Origin: Cytophagales bacterium | GTDB taxonomy: Bacteria > Bacteroidota > Bacteroidia > Cytophagales > Cyclobacteriaceae | Assembly: GCA_017303805.1 (NCBI GenBank) | Contig: JAFLBQ010000006.1 | Coordinates: forward strand, 248,001-312,000 | DNA length: 64,000 nt | Direction of reading: 5' to 3' | Shown here: positions 7,501 through 16,225 of the stretch, in pieces | Numbering within the stretch: position 1 is the first letter of the stretch | Layout of the letters: each line of letters begins with the position of its first letter | Notes under the pieces: generated by a model | What the model saw: only the letters and a program-made list of their open reading frames with translations | The model's database searches: none | Told to the model about the DNA's origin: nothing | Position numbers and translations under genes: made by a program

Positions 7501-9463
7501 TCCAGCGTTCGCCCAGGTTGATATCAATCAGCTCACGTTTGAGGAAAACCGGCTGAACTTCTTTCAACCGTTCAAGATGTGTCTCAATGTCTTTGTCGGT
7601 GAGTTCAGGAAATTGATTTCTTTGACCGGAGTCTTTAAGATTTTCCCAGGCTTCAATCTTCTGCACAATGTTGCCGCTGAGAAATTCATCTTTGGTAACG
7701 TACCGGTTTACCTGGCTTTCGATGTCGCGGAATAAAAGTTCCTGGTCAAAGCCTTCACGGATGATCTCGTCCCTACTCTTCTGCATGAGCGAAGCGATGA
7801 ACTCCACATGAATGCCGTTGTGTGCATTGAGCGAAAGCAAGACAGCATCTTTCAGCGATTCCGGTTTGGCAAAAGTTTTTTCTACGTTGTTAACCTGCTT
7901 TGAAAAAATATCCGCTTTGACATAGCGGTTATTCTCAACGCGCTCAAGGGAGAGTACTTTAAATCCTTCCGCATCGAACAGGATCAGCTTTTTGTTGGAA
8001 GGATGATTCAGATTTCCATAGCGGAAGGTGAACAGGTCATACTGGTTGTTCAGTTCTGCCCGGTATGCCTTCATGTTTTTCTCGTCACCATCCAGTTCGG
8101 ATTGCACGAGACGCACGAGACTGTTGCGCAGTCCTGTAAAATGAAAGGCATGGTCGGTGTCCTTAATGACCGGCTCAGGATTGATGATCTTTGCCGTTCC
8201 CGAGTAGTCGATTATACCCACCTTTCCCTGATGGATGACCAGGTTTCCTCGTTTCAGGATGTCGTAGTCGGGATGATTGCGCGGCAATACAATAGCGGAA
8301 GATGGAACCGATTCACCTTCGGTTACTGTCTTTGCAACGACCTTATGTTCCAACTGCCGGAAACCCTCATCGATTAGCTGAGCGATAGACTGCCGGAAAT
8401 CATTCTCACCAAATCCTTCTCTTGGAAGCATGTTGAGCGAATCGTGCTGGTACTGACCACCGGCCGTGAATGTACCGAGGGCATTTCCGCTGTTGGATTT
8501 GTAGTAAGCATTGATGTTGACATCAACTGATAATCCCTTGTCATCGGGCACATTGATTTTCTCCGACTCAATGAAAAGTTTTTCTGAGGGCGATGCATTT
8601 CGTTTTTGTGAGTTCTTTCGAAGCAAGATAATGTCCGTGACTGGATATGTTCCGGATTCTGCAAAGGTGTCATAAGGCAGTCGAATGGTCGAGATCAGAT
8701 CAGCATTCTTCATTAGGTGCTCCCTGATCTCCCGGTTGCCCGGACTATCCATCAGACCATTGGTAGAAATGAAGGCTAGGATTCCCCCATTCTTTAAATT
8801 ATCGAGCGATTTGATGAAGTAATAATTGTGGATGCGTGTAGTGGCTTTGATCTTCACCGGCACCGCTTCACGGAAGATCTGATCATCATACACGCTGGTA
8901 CTTCCGAATGGAATGTTGCTGACCACCAGGTCGAAGTTTCTGTTCTTAAAATTCTCATATCCTGAATGAATGACTTCAATGTCCGGGTGTAACTTTTTCA
9001 ATGCCTCAGAAGCCAGGAGGTCTTTTTCGATTGCCGTGATGGAGTCTTGTGGAAAATACTTCTTCAGCGCGTTCACAAAATTTCCAGTCCCTGCGGCTGG
9101 TTCGAGGATAGAGTTAATGGACTCGTTGTTGCGTTGGATGGCTTCAACTATAGGCTCTGTTATAAATGCCGGAGTATAAAAGGATGTGAGTATACTGTTC
9201 TTCAGGGAAGACACCGCTTCATCATAGAGGTTGCCAAAACGATCTCTCAAAAGTTCGTGGAATTTTTCGACCTCCTGCTGATACCGTAAATCTTCAGTGC
9301 TCCATGAGGATCGGTTGTCTAATGGCAGCAGCAGTTCTTTAAGGGCACCAAAGCCATTGAACTGCATCTCTGTAAGCCTGCCATTGGATTGACCTGGTAT
9401 GAGCAATTCTTCCAACAGTACCAGCCCGTTTTCATACGCCTGTCGTTTCGAAAACTTATTCAT
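4517..9463 (-). CDS. DarB-like N6-adenine methylase/SNF2-type helicase
   Basis: 1648 residues. An N-terminal methyltransferase domain has motif I EPAAGTGNF (121-129) and motif IV SNIPFGS (182-188, in place of NPPF). A helicase core follows: Walker A DHKVGAGKT at about 822-830, DESQAF at about 989-994, and motif VI QRIGRGGRQG at about 1325-1334. The C-terminal 300 residues are helical. Giant proteins of this architecture are typical of conjugative elements and phages; P1 DarB, an antirestriction factor, is the known relative. The motif IV change from NPPF-type to NIPF is notable, although this group often varies there. Its start overlaps the end of the upstream DUF1896-like gene by 8 bp. Confidence 0.85.
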   Translation of the reverse strand: MNKFSKRQAYENGLVLLEELLIPGQSNGRLTEMQFNGFGALKELLLPLDNRSSWSTEDLRYQQEVEKFHELLRDRFGNLYDEAVSSLKNSILTSFYTPAFITEPIVEAIQRNNESINSILEPAAGTGNFVNALKKYFPQDSITAIEKDLLASEALKKLHPDIEVIHSGYENFKNRNFDLVVSNIPFGSTSVYDDQIFREAVPVKIKATTRIHNYYFIKSLDNLKNGGILAFISTNGLMDSPGNREIREHLMKNADLISTIRLPYDTFAESGTYPVTDIILLRKNSQKRNASPSEKLFIESEKINVPDDKGLSVDVNINAYYKSNSGNALGTFTAGGQYQHDSLNMLPREGFGENDFRQSIAQLIDEGFRQLEHKVVAKTVTEGESVPSSAIVLPRNHPDYDILKRGNLVIHQGKVGIIDYSGTAKIINPEPVIKDTDHAFHFTGLRNSLVRLVQSELDGDEKNMKAYRAELNNQYDLFTFRYGNLNHPSNKKLILFDAEGFKVLSLERVENNRYVKADIFSKQVNNVEKTFAKPESLKDAVLLSLNAHNGIHVEFIASLMQKSRDEIIREGFDQELLFRDIESQVNRYVTKDEFLSGNIVQKIEAWENLKDSGQRNQFPELTDKDIETHLERLKEVQPVFLKRELIDINLGERWIPIDIYESFAEQLFKEKTDIKYLESTDQYLVKVSGYSNEENITYAATIHNGRISGSKIMEYAMADTQPYLQIRIGGTNPPQYKPDQDGMKNVEMKIKEIKDEFENFLNARQDIARRIEELYNRNINNAVRRNYDGSHLQLTGLKHFALRAHQKDAIWMLLQQDGGIVDHKVGAGKTLVMVAAAMEMRRLGIAQKPLIICMKANVTDVAKDFLKAYPSAKVLAPDPQKDFTKQKRQRLFASIASNDWDAVIITHDMFQAIPQSPRVKKEILEQELKNLEDDLKAVSEDRSLSKRVLKGLEGRKQNLKVRLEIANAAIRRDENILDFEKMGFDHIFVDESQAFKNLHFTTRHQQVAGLGDPTGSQRALNLELAIRTIQEKKAGDKGATFLSGTTISNSLVELYLLFKYLRPDKLNELHINSFDAWAKMYARKSSTYEFTVTNELKLKERYREFIKVPELARFYAEITHVITDGNLKIEKPRVENIVVNIDPTEDQQEYTQKLINFTKTKNPAYVDLVFGENEKNAFMLIATNLARKMSIDMRLIDSLKYAFEPDGKLAKMCETVASEYKDSERYKGTQLIFSDIGTPDGSGFNLYAEIKRVLVQQHGLPPEDIQFIHDHDSKTKKEKLFKDVNNGNVRVLIGSTKKLGTGVNVQERVIAMHHLDIPWRPSDFEQRIGRGGRQGNTTAKEFRENTVRNYVYAVNRTLDAYQFNILSNKQKFISQIKNSSIDQRKIDEGALDQEGGMNFGEYVALLSGNTDLLEKVKLEKKLYDLERSYQVFLKRKSEASFYIDMNTRDLKQKESTLVKLESDWKPVQFIDIEKAPVVIGGKAVEDKKEAGEQLHAAISQLKQKGVVRETEIASLLDFKLFYNPIQSKVFVSGPSGMIYNYADGKLNENPALAGRYMTDSIKRIPKVIDNTKESIQTFQKKIDTYKHELTLDFKEKSLIQDLKHQIDQLTMRLEKAFSAKDELQLSGVEDSASEYETQKKRNKRKIRI

Positions 9464-9710
9464 CGGTTTCGCTGATTCCGGCCAGACATTCCTTCAAGGC
9501 GATTTCTTTTGCTTCGGCTTCATCATAGCCGTTGTGCATAGCAGTCTCGAGCACTTCGAGATAGATGTCGACCCTATGGCTGATGAACTCATCCTCCGTC
9601 ATCGTGCCGAGGATGAATTTCCAGTGTTCTTCCGATAAATCTTTCATAACCGCGCGGATAACACGACTTACCGGAAAATCGAGGTTGGATATTTCGTTTG
9701 CGTTGTTCAT
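9456..9710 (-). CDS. DUF1896-like small protein
   Basis: 84 residues, acidic and helical. The segment DEFISHRVDIYLEVLETAMHNG followed by EAEAKEIALKECLAGI resembles DUF1896 proteins, which sit beside the large DNA methylase-helicase gene in Bacteroidota conjugative elements. Here too it directly precedes that gene, with an 8-bp overlap. Its function is unknown. It is probably the first gene of the transcript that runs down to 3625. Confidence 0.65.
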   Translation of the reverse strand: MNNANEISNLDFPVSRVIRAVMKDLSEEHWKFILGTMTEDEFISHRVDIYLEVLETAMHNGYDEAEAKEIALKECLAGISETDE

Positions 9711-9722
9711 GGTTGAAAGGGT

Positions 9723-9758
9723 AAAGACCGAAGATCAGACCACGGAAGAATGGTCTTT
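9723..9758. promoter_or_regulatory. Short inverted repeat upstream of the methylase-helicase operon
   Basis: AAAGACC (9723-9729) and GGTCTTT (9752-9758) are exact reverse complements 22 nt apart, 13-48 bp upstream of the DUF1896-like start. It may be an operator for the minus-strand operon. Seven-base arms can occur by chance. Apart from this I see nothing in 9711-9922. Confidence 0.3.
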
Positions 9759-9922
9759 AAGTACAAAAGCGAAGATGGGATTCTATCCATTGTGAAATTC
9801 ACAAGTTGGTGCCAAGGTGGGTAGTTTAATTGGTGACCATACGATTTTGAAAGAAGAGATGGATCGCTACAATATCCAATGGGTTTACTTAAATTGATGA
9901 GTGTAAGGAAATGTAATTAGAG

Positions 9923-10567
9923 ATGCATTTAAAGAAAATTAATCTTCTGCCCGAACTTAATGACATTGATGTTAAGACTGTGATAAAGATGTTGAGCATT
10001 GAAAATGAACCTTTTTACCTGGATGTTATAGCAGATAAAAACGCTGAGTATGGCAATTGCTTTCTTAATGTCTTTGCGAAAATCGCCAGAGAAAAAGGTA
10101 CTATAATTTACGGTTGGCATTTTTGCAAACATGAATACATGGTAGAGGCGGAGTTTCACGGAATTTGGAAATCCCCACAAGGACAATTAATTGATATAAC
10201 TCCTTCGGTAAATCCAAACCTAAACAGGTCGTTATTTGTCATCGATGAGGTAAGAGTATTCGAAGGAAAGCAAGTGGACAATTTTAGATTGAATATCACG
10301 AACAATGAATTAGTAGATGATATTATTGAGGTGGAACAGGCCCGATTCCGTTTCCTAAACAAGGACAGTCGTGATAACATTCTGGGGCGATTAGATTTAA
10401 ATCAAAGTGAGCAGAGAGTTTGGGAATTGATCGAGTTTTATGCTGCCTCGCTTGAACAACTGTATTTCAATAGGTGGACGATAGCAACCAAATGCTTTTG
10501 TGGGACTGGTCTTTCCTACAATGAATGCCATCGTAGGATTTTTAAGCAAGTCATGCTATCAATCTAA
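9923..10567 (+). CDS. Hypothetical protein with C-terminal SEC-C-like zinc motif
   Basis: 214 residues. The N-terminal part has a Cys-His-Asp order like a papain or transglutaminase fold: Cys46 in YGNCF, His79 in AEFHGIW, Asp91 in QLIDITP. The C-terminus has Cys191, Cys193, Cys202 and His203 (CFCGTGLSYNECH), close to a SEC-C zinc knuckle. It stands alone between two minus-strand operons. Neither a peptidase function nor a specific family can be assigned; the triad is a pattern reading only. Confidence 0.65.
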   Translation: MHLKKINLLPELNDIDVKTVIKMLSIENEPFYLDVIADKNAEYGNCFLNVFAKIAREKGTIIYGWHFCKHEYMVEAEFHGIWKSPQGQLIDITPSVNPNLNRSLFVIDEVRVFEGKQVDNFRLNITNNELVDDIIEVEQARFRFLNKDSRDNILGRLDLNQSEQRVWELIEFYAASLEQLYFNRWTIATKCFCGTGLSYNECHRRIFKQVMLSI

Positions 10568-10652
10568 TGGACTAATTAAATAAGTATGGCTGTAAAATTC
10601 TTAGCCGACCAGAACTAAGCTTCAAATCAGAAGCACCCAATTGGATACTTGC

Positions 10653-11459
10653 CTATTCGCTGCCCAGTCTATTTGTAAACCTCTCTTTAAGGATGTCCAA
10701 AAATGGTGTCTGGCTTCTCTTGCGAATGCGCATATCCTGAAACGTCCGGTAGTAATCCCCGAGGCTGATATTGAACACATCTTCAAACGCAGAGGCGATT
10801 ACTTTGATGTTGGCTGTTCCGTTGTTAAAAACGTCTGCACTGTGCAGTGCATAAATTATTTCGATCAGGTCAGTTTTCGAACCCGTCCAGGTCAGGGTTG
10901 TGGATGTATCGGTTGAACGATCAGCCTGTGACTTTTTTAGCAATTCAAGAATGTACTTTTTCAACAGTTCAGTCGCGAGAATTTTAGCCAGCTTCGTATC
11001 ATATCCTGTTGAAAACTTTTCGTCCCTGTCAATCGATTTATGATTCTGTTGGTTGAGGGTGAAATAGTGCTTGTCGAGATACGTGGTGTTGGTCATGCAA
11101 TACTCATAGAATTCAAGATTCTTTTGAACGAACCGCTCAAGTTGCTGAAGGATTTTATAGTAGTTTGCCTGTCTTGTCTTCACATCCTTGAATGAATCAA
11201 ACAGCTTGAGTGCAAATATTTTTTTATAGTAGAAGAACTGGCTGAGGAAGACCGGTTTTACTTCCTTGAAAAACGTGACCTCTTCTGACTCAGAAGCAAA
11301 CTTGTAGGTGCTGGAAAATTGCTTCAGTTCAGTGATGATCTCACGTATGAAAGTCAGGGCGTGACCGACCTTTAGTATTTCATTCTGGTCCGCATCGAAT
11401 TCCTCCAGCCGCTCTTTCATGCGGCTTTCGAGTTGTTTTGAGTATGTCAGTATATCCAT
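10653..11459 (-). CDS. rteC: RteC-family protein of conjugative elements
   Basis: 268 residues. The C-terminal half carries the RteC signature: WTGSKTDLIEIIYALH, VFNNGTANIKVIASAFEDVF and LGDYYRTFQDMRIRKRSQTPFLD. In CTnDOT, RteC activates excision genes; RteC-domain proteins are common beside mobilisation genes in Bacteroidota elements. It lies 14 bp downstream of the MobC gene on the same strand. Whether it regulates excision here is unknown, because no tyrosine integrase or excision operon is visible nearby. Confidence 0.85.
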   Translation of the reverse strand: MDILTYSKQLESRMKERLEEFDADQNEILKVGHALTFIREIITELKQFSSTYKFASESEEVTFFKEVKPVFLSQFFYYKKIFALKLFDSFKDVKTRQANYYKILQQLERFVQKNLEFYEYCMTNTTYLDKHYFTLNQQNHKSIDRDEKFSTGYDTKLAKILATELLKKYILELLKKSQADRSTDTSTTLTWTGSKTDLIEIIYALHSADVFNNGTANIKVIASAFEDVFNISLGDYYRTFQDMRIRKRSQTPFLDILKERFTNRLGSE

Positions 11460-11473
11460 GGCCTAAAAAATTT

Positions 11474-13414
11474 TCATTTCTTCAGTTTATCTTCCACAAT
11501 CTGATCGATCTCCTTCTTGATTCGGAAGTAGTTCTCCTGTATTTCATAGGGCGTGATCTTCCGTATGGCGGGAATGGATCGGTAATTTTCTTCTTCCCTG
11601 CGAATGGCCGCATGGTCATTTAATATCTCGGCATGAAATACCTTCAGGTCGATCTTTTGATCGGGATCATCTGCCACCGTTCCCACAAATTCACCGGATG
11701 ATAGTGTGGCAATCTTTGATGGCGGTATGGCCGAATCAAGTTGGGTGGACCGGCTGATCGAAGTATCCGAAGCATTGATAGAAATGCTCTCCCGCTCCTG
11801 AACAATCTTTCCGAAACGCTCTGACAGAAGTTTGGCGGTTTCACCCACAACCTGTCCGCTGATCACGTTACCCACGATATTCATGATCACTTCAGCTTGA
11901 TCACGGCCATAATCTTTCTTCAACTGACTATAGTCTTGTACCGCCAGGCATGTAGCTACCTTGTTGGCGCGAGCTGTTGCTATCAGGCTATCAATGCCGT
12001 TGAAGTATATCGTAGGGAACTCATCGAAGATCAGACTACACTTCTGCTGGTTTTTTTTGTTGACTAGTTTTATTACGCGTGAAATGTAGAGCGAAAGCAC
12101 CGCTCCGTATATCTGCTGCTTCTGCGGATTGTTGCCCACGCAGACAATCTTGGGTTCTTTTGAATTGTTAATATCAAGGGTGAAGTCGTTACCTGAGAGA
12201 ACATAATATAGTTGTGGTGATGATAACCGCGCCATGCCGATTTTCGCGCTGGCAATCTGGCCCTCCAACTGCTCCATCGCTTCATTTCGGAAGGCCGATT
12301 CAAACGGGTTAATCAGCACCTCAATTTCCGGTTCGGTTCTAAGGAGTTTGAATAACTTGGGATAGTCAAGTTGCATCAGTTCGATTACATGTGGAAGCGT
12401 GCAGTATTTACCGTCTTCATACTTTCTCAAAAACCAGATGATGGCCGTCACGAAGTTGATGGGTGATTCCACGAAGAAGTCGCCCTGTTTTTTGATCCAG
12501 TCGCGGTTGAGCCCCAGCATGATCGTGCGGGATGACTCTGTAGCATCGGTGATGTCTTCCATGGTGGCTGGGTCAAGAGGATTGCATCGGTGAGAACGCG
12601 AGAGGTCTTCAAAATTGATCACATAAAACCTGGGCAGAACAGGATACTTCCGGGCGTTTCTCAATAAGGTGTTATAAGCAATCCTCGACAGGTCATCGTA
12701 TTTGAAATCGTAGATGAACATAGTGAAGGCTTTACGAATGTGCTGGGTGATAATATGTCTGATAACGAAATACGATTTACCTGCACCAGGTGTCCCGATC
12801 ACCAGCAATGACCTGAAAGGGTTGATCACATTGATCCAACTTGTGCGTCTTTTGCCTCTAAGATTATAGGCTGTTGGCAGGTTAATGGAGTATTCGTTTT
12901 CAAGCAGTCGTTCCTCCTGCGGAAAGGATTCATTCATCCTGTTGAAAATGTCCTTCCTGAAATTGACTTTGATCAGGCGCGACAACCACGTGCCACCGGT
13001 AAGCATAAGCAGATAACCCAAGAACGTAAGGCCGATGTATAATCCCACCAAGACGATGCTTTCAAATGGAGCCAGGAGTATGAAGTGGCAGAGAAAGAAG
13101 ACTATGAGTCCGATGATGATGTAAAGGACAGAAGTCCTTAGATTGATCTGTTCATCTTTCTTTCCTTTAGCCCCGATCAACGAAACGGCAAGTAACCCGA
13201 GTGAGATCAGCTTGGCGTGATAAACACTTTTGAATATTCCGGTATTCTTGAGTCCATAAATAATCCGGTCAACAAACTCCGATGTGAGTCCCCAGCCTTC
13301 AAAGACCCGGTAGCAAAAGAAATAGAGATGGAATAACAACACCACTACACTTAAGAGCCTGATGAAGTCGATGATCTTTCGTAAAGCTTGTTCGTTCTCG
13401 CCTGTACTTGCCAT
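11474..13414 (-). CDS. mobC: MobC/TraG-type conjugative coupling protein
   Basis: 646 residues. Hydrophobic segments in the first 140 residues form the membrane domain (YFFCYRVFEGWGL is typical of Bacteroidota MobC). The VirD4/TraG ATPase core has Walker A GTPGAGKS (207-214) and Walker B LIFDEF at about 458-463. It would couple the relaxosome to a type IV secretion channel. The gene sits 10 bp downstream of the relaxase gene and appears complete. No tra channel genes are in the window. Confidence 0.92.
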   Translation of the reverse strand: MASTGENEQALRKIIDFIRLLSVVVLLFHLYFFCYRVFEGWGLTSEFVDRIIYGLKNTGIFKSVYHAKLISLGLLAVSLIGAKGKKDEQINLRTSVLYIIIGLIVFFLCHFILLAPFESIVLVGLYIGLTFLGYLLMLTGGTWLSRLIKVNFRKDIFNRMNESFPQEERLLENEYSINLPTAYNLRGKRRTSWINVINPFRSLLVIGTPGAGKSYFVIRHIITQHIRKAFTMFIYDFKYDDLSRIAYNTLLRNARKYPVLPRFYVINFEDLSRSHRCNPLDPATMEDITDATESSRTIMLGLNRDWIKKQGDFFVESPINFVTAIIWFLRKYEDGKYCTLPHVIELMQLDYPKLFKLLRTEPEIEVLINPFESAFRNEAMEQLEGQIASAKIGMARLSSPQLYYVLSGNDFTLDINNSKEPKIVCVGNNPQKQQIYGAVLSLYISRVIKLVNKKNQQKCSLIFDEFPTIYFNGIDSLIATARANKVATCLAVQDYSQLKKDYGRDQAEVIMNIVGNVISGQVVGETAKLLSERFGKIVQERESISINASDTSISRSTQLDSAIPPSKIATLSSGEFVGTVADDPDQKIDLKVFHAEILNDHAAIRREEENYRSIPAIRKITPYEIQENYFRIKKEIDQIVEDKLKK

Positions 13415-13424
13415 AAGAAATCAT

Positions 13425-14549
13425 TTAAAGTGACCGACCTTTTCTCTTTCTTTTCTTCCTGCGTTTTTTCATCGCTGCTTCCGGTGATGTGAAGTCGTAT
13501 GCTTGTGCTGTCACAAGGTCTTTCAGAAGTTCATTTACATGAAGGTCAACTTCACCCGTATGTTGTACTTCTGCATGAGTAGACTGTGGCTGAATACCAG
13601 ACGAGGTAGTGTCGGGAGCCTGAGTTAACTGTTCAAGAATTGCCTTTGCACCGTACGCTTTGCCAAGGTCACTGCCATTGAAGACCACCTTATTCCTGTT
13701 GTCCACGAACGTGATCCCATAAATTCGGCCTTCGTCATTTTCGCGAAACAGCACAAACACGCCTTTATTGGAAAGCGTCTTAGCGAACGCATCTTTTGAC
13801 AGCGGCTTTTTTAGGACTTGATCGATAGTGGATTTCAAGCCTTCACGAAAAGGTTTTCGCAGGGCTTCATTCAGCTTGAATTGTTTCTCAAGATTGACCA
13901 GAATTGGTTTGCCATAAATTGAACTGGCCTTGATAGGAACACCAATCTTTTTGCCTTTTTCATCAAGCAGACTGTATAGCAGTCCTTTCTTGTTGTGCAT
14001 TTGCGTGCCCTCTGCTCCACGATCCGCGACTATATTGAATTGCTTTAGTATCGCATTCAACTCAGGCAATGATGTGTATTTGTACGACCGCGTGACCATG
14101 CGTATCACATTGGATATGCTGCGTTTGGTTTCTGATTTGCCATATACTGCTTTCTCAATCTGAATGGGTTCCATCTCCCGTTTCTTGCTTCGGCCTTCTG
14201 CACGGACTAATCCATACGCAACCTCTATTTCCTTTCTCGCTTTTTCCGACTGGTTTCTCCCGATGTTGTGAATATCGATTCGCTTGCCATCACTCTGCAC
14301 GTTAGTTGTAATGATGTGTACATGGGGATGTGCTGCATCAGTATGCCGGTAAACGAGACAAGGTTGTTCACCAAATCCGATTCGAGTCATGTAGTCGGAG
14401 GCAATGGTGTGTAACTGTTCGTTGGTCAGTTTTTCAGTTACATCGAAGTTCAGGGAGATATGAATAGCATTCGTGCGTACCTTCTGATTTAAGTCTGTGA
14501 CCTTGCGGAAGCGGTTAAGTTTGCCGTTTTTTTGGTCTACTGGGAGCAT
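13425..14549 (-). pseudogene. mobB: Relaxase (MOBP, MobB-like), 5'-truncated
   Basis: 374 residues remain. The three-histidine metal site is present (His74, His76, His78 in HPHVHII), as are RIGFGEQPCLVYRH and HNIGRNQSEKARKEIE. Full-length relatives carry about 30-60 further N-terminal residues with the NYNE-type catalytic tyrosine. Here homology begins almost at the first residue (LPVDQKNGKLNRF) and a TAA stop lies directly upstream of the ATG. The nicking tyrosine is therefore missing and the protein is probably inactive. The break coincides with the truncated start of the MauE-like gene on the other strand. Confidence 0.75.
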
Positions 14550-14758
14550 TTACTCTGATGGTGATATTTACTGCGTACATCGTTGTCATCCTTCAATTCA
14601 GTGAAGAAATACCCTGCGCCTGCGGAGGAGTTTTGCAAAGCCTTGGGTGGAAAGAACATCTCATATTTAACATTGTATTCAGCCTGATCGCACTAACTGG
14701 TGTGTTGCTTGAACTAGATAGTAAACGTCACTCAGTTATTCAAAAGAAATCCGTATGA
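14549..14758 (+). pseudogene. MauE/DoxX-like membrane protein, 5'-truncated remnant
   Basis: An ORF from ATG 14558 gives 66 residues, with homology starting a few codons earlier (FTLM at 14549). The sequence IFTAYIVVILQ, then PCACGGVLQSLGW, then HLIFNIVFSLIAL, matches the C-terminal half of MauE-like four-TM proteins, including the Cys-X-Cys-Gly-Gly motif. The first two or so membrane helices (about 70-90 residues) are absent. The stop overlaps the next gene's ATG, so it was once a full operon member. The lost 5' end lies at the same point as that of the relaxase. Confidence 0.7.
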
Positions 14759-15816
14759 AAAGGATATACTATTTCAGTATCGCTATTTGCTTTGTGATAG
14801 GACTCCTACTAGTAGGTGGCTTATTCCTTCATTCGCGTGAACGCGACCTTCATATCCATTCGTTTGATAGGACGATAATGCCAGTAATAACAGAACCATC
14901 AAAAATTCAATACATTCGATTTAATTCATACTACCTGGCGGGTATCAGTGGGAAAAGAGTATTGTTGGGCAATTACACTGCTCCTTTACATCTTCTTCAA
15001 ATCGATACGGCATTTACTGATACGACCTCAGTCGAGCTTCAATTAGAAGACTCTGAGAAGCTAAGTGCAACTGCACGCCTAATGATTGAAGATTCCCTTT
15101 TCTACATCATAGATGGCAGTGTACCCGGAATCTTCAGAGGTAGAATTGGCGAATGGAACGCTGAGCGGTTTATGTATGATAGTGTGTTTTTCAGAACAGC
15201 GATACCTGTGTTGGCAAATAGCTTTGCCTTCCTCGCCATTGGGAAAGCACAGGAGAATGTTCTTGGTATTTTGAGAAACGAACCTCCACATGTCACCGTT
15301 TTTGATACATATCTTGAAAGGCAAATTGACGGAATTTTTTGTACTGACGGACAACTCTTGCGCAGTCGTGATCCCGACTATATTATTTACTTGTATCGGT
15401 TCAGGAACGATTATTTGTTGTTGAATAACAATATGGATATCATCGCTAAGTTGAAGACAATTGATCCTATTGATCGCGTGCGCATCAAACCTTACAAGGT
15501 TACTTCAGACAATAGCATCATGCTGGCAAGCCCCACCAATTACGTTAATCAAAATGCTTCTGTTTATAACGGTTACTTATTTGTTCATTCGAATATCCGA
15601 GCGAGAAATGATAAGGCAAAAGATTTCTTGGAAGCCGCAACAATCGATGTTTACGATTTGCAAAAGCCAGGTTATGCTTACAGTTTCTACTTACCTTCTT
15701 TCCAGGGAAAGAAGCCAAAAGATTTTATTGTTTTGCGGAATATGATTGTTGCACTTTATGATCGCCATGTGATCAAATACGGGTTGAGATTAATGGCGAA
15801 CGTGGAGTCACTCTAA
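14755..15816 (+). CDS. Putative beta-propeller protein of SusCD-linked cluster
   Basis: 353 residues. An N-terminal signal anchor (about 4-25) is followed by repeated beta-strand units, such as IMPVITEPSKIQYIRF, LLGNYTAPLHLLQID and HVTVFDTYLERQID. It resembles TolB-like six-bladed propellers that accompany MauE and DUF6520 genes in Bacteroidota. It overlaps the MauE remnant by 4 bp (ATGA). It is probably periplasmic and anchored. No enzymatic motif is visible. Because the upstream gene is broken, its expression may depend on a new promoter. Confidence 0.6.
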   Translation: MKRIYYFSIAICFVIGLLLVGGLFLHSRERDLHIHSFDRTIMPVITEPSKIQYIRFNSYYLAGISGKRVLLGNYTAPLHLLQIDTAFTDTTSVELQLEDSEKLSATARLMIEDSLFYIIDGSVPGIFRGRIGEWNAERFMYDSVFFRTAIPVLANSFAFLAIGKAQENVLGILRNEPPHVTVFDTYLERQIDGIFCTDGQLLRSRDPDYIIYLYRFRNDYLLLNNNMDIIAKLKTIDPIDRVRIKPYKVTSDNSIMLASPTNYVNQNASVYNGYLFVHSNIRARNDKAKDFLEAATIDVYDLQKPGYAYSFYLPSFQGKKPKDFIVLRNMIVALYDRHVIKYGLRLMANVESL

Positions 15817-15903
15817 GATACACTGATCAGTATAGCCATGGTTGCAACCGTGCAAGGGAAAACCGAAACCCTTTAAAAGTAGGTAAACTTAATTCTAAAT
15901 GTT

Positions 15904-16170
15904 ATGAAAAGATTCCGTCTTTTTCTCACTCTGCTCGCCTTCTTGGGAGCAGGTGTTGGTGTGTTTGCTACTGCGGTAACCGCAGAAGATGCTTTTGCAA
16001 CCTCTTACCGCATTCAGGTAAGCACACCGTGTGACACTATTGTTCAGGACGACAATTGTGTGACCTCCGGATCCACCACGTGCAAAGTTCGCACTGGTGC
16101 AAACCAAGGAAAGGAGATCCACCTGTTTGACGATCAAACTATGTCGTGTCAATCGTTGTTCAGGCCTTAG
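15904..16170 (+). CDS. DUF6520-family small exported protein
   Basis: 88 residues. A cleavable signal peptide lies at about 1-27 (MKRFRLFLTLLAFLGAGVGV). The mature part is short, with Cys residues in TPCDTIVQDDNC, TTCKVR and MSCQSLF, typical of the small DUF6520-type proteins beside MauE and thioredoxin genes. Its function is unknown. The gene converges with the thioredoxin-fold gene at 16226. Its cysteines and the redox neighbours suggest a thiol-related role, which is inference. Confidence 0.65.
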   Translation: MKRFRLFLTLLAFLGAGVGVFATAVTAEDAFATSYRIQVSTPCDTIVQDDNCVTSGSTTCKVRTGANQGKEIHLFDDQTMSCQSLFRP

Positions 16171-16225
16171 TTCAATGGATGAATCATGGAAAGGAAGTTC
16201 GTGCTTCCTTTCCTGATTTGCTTCC

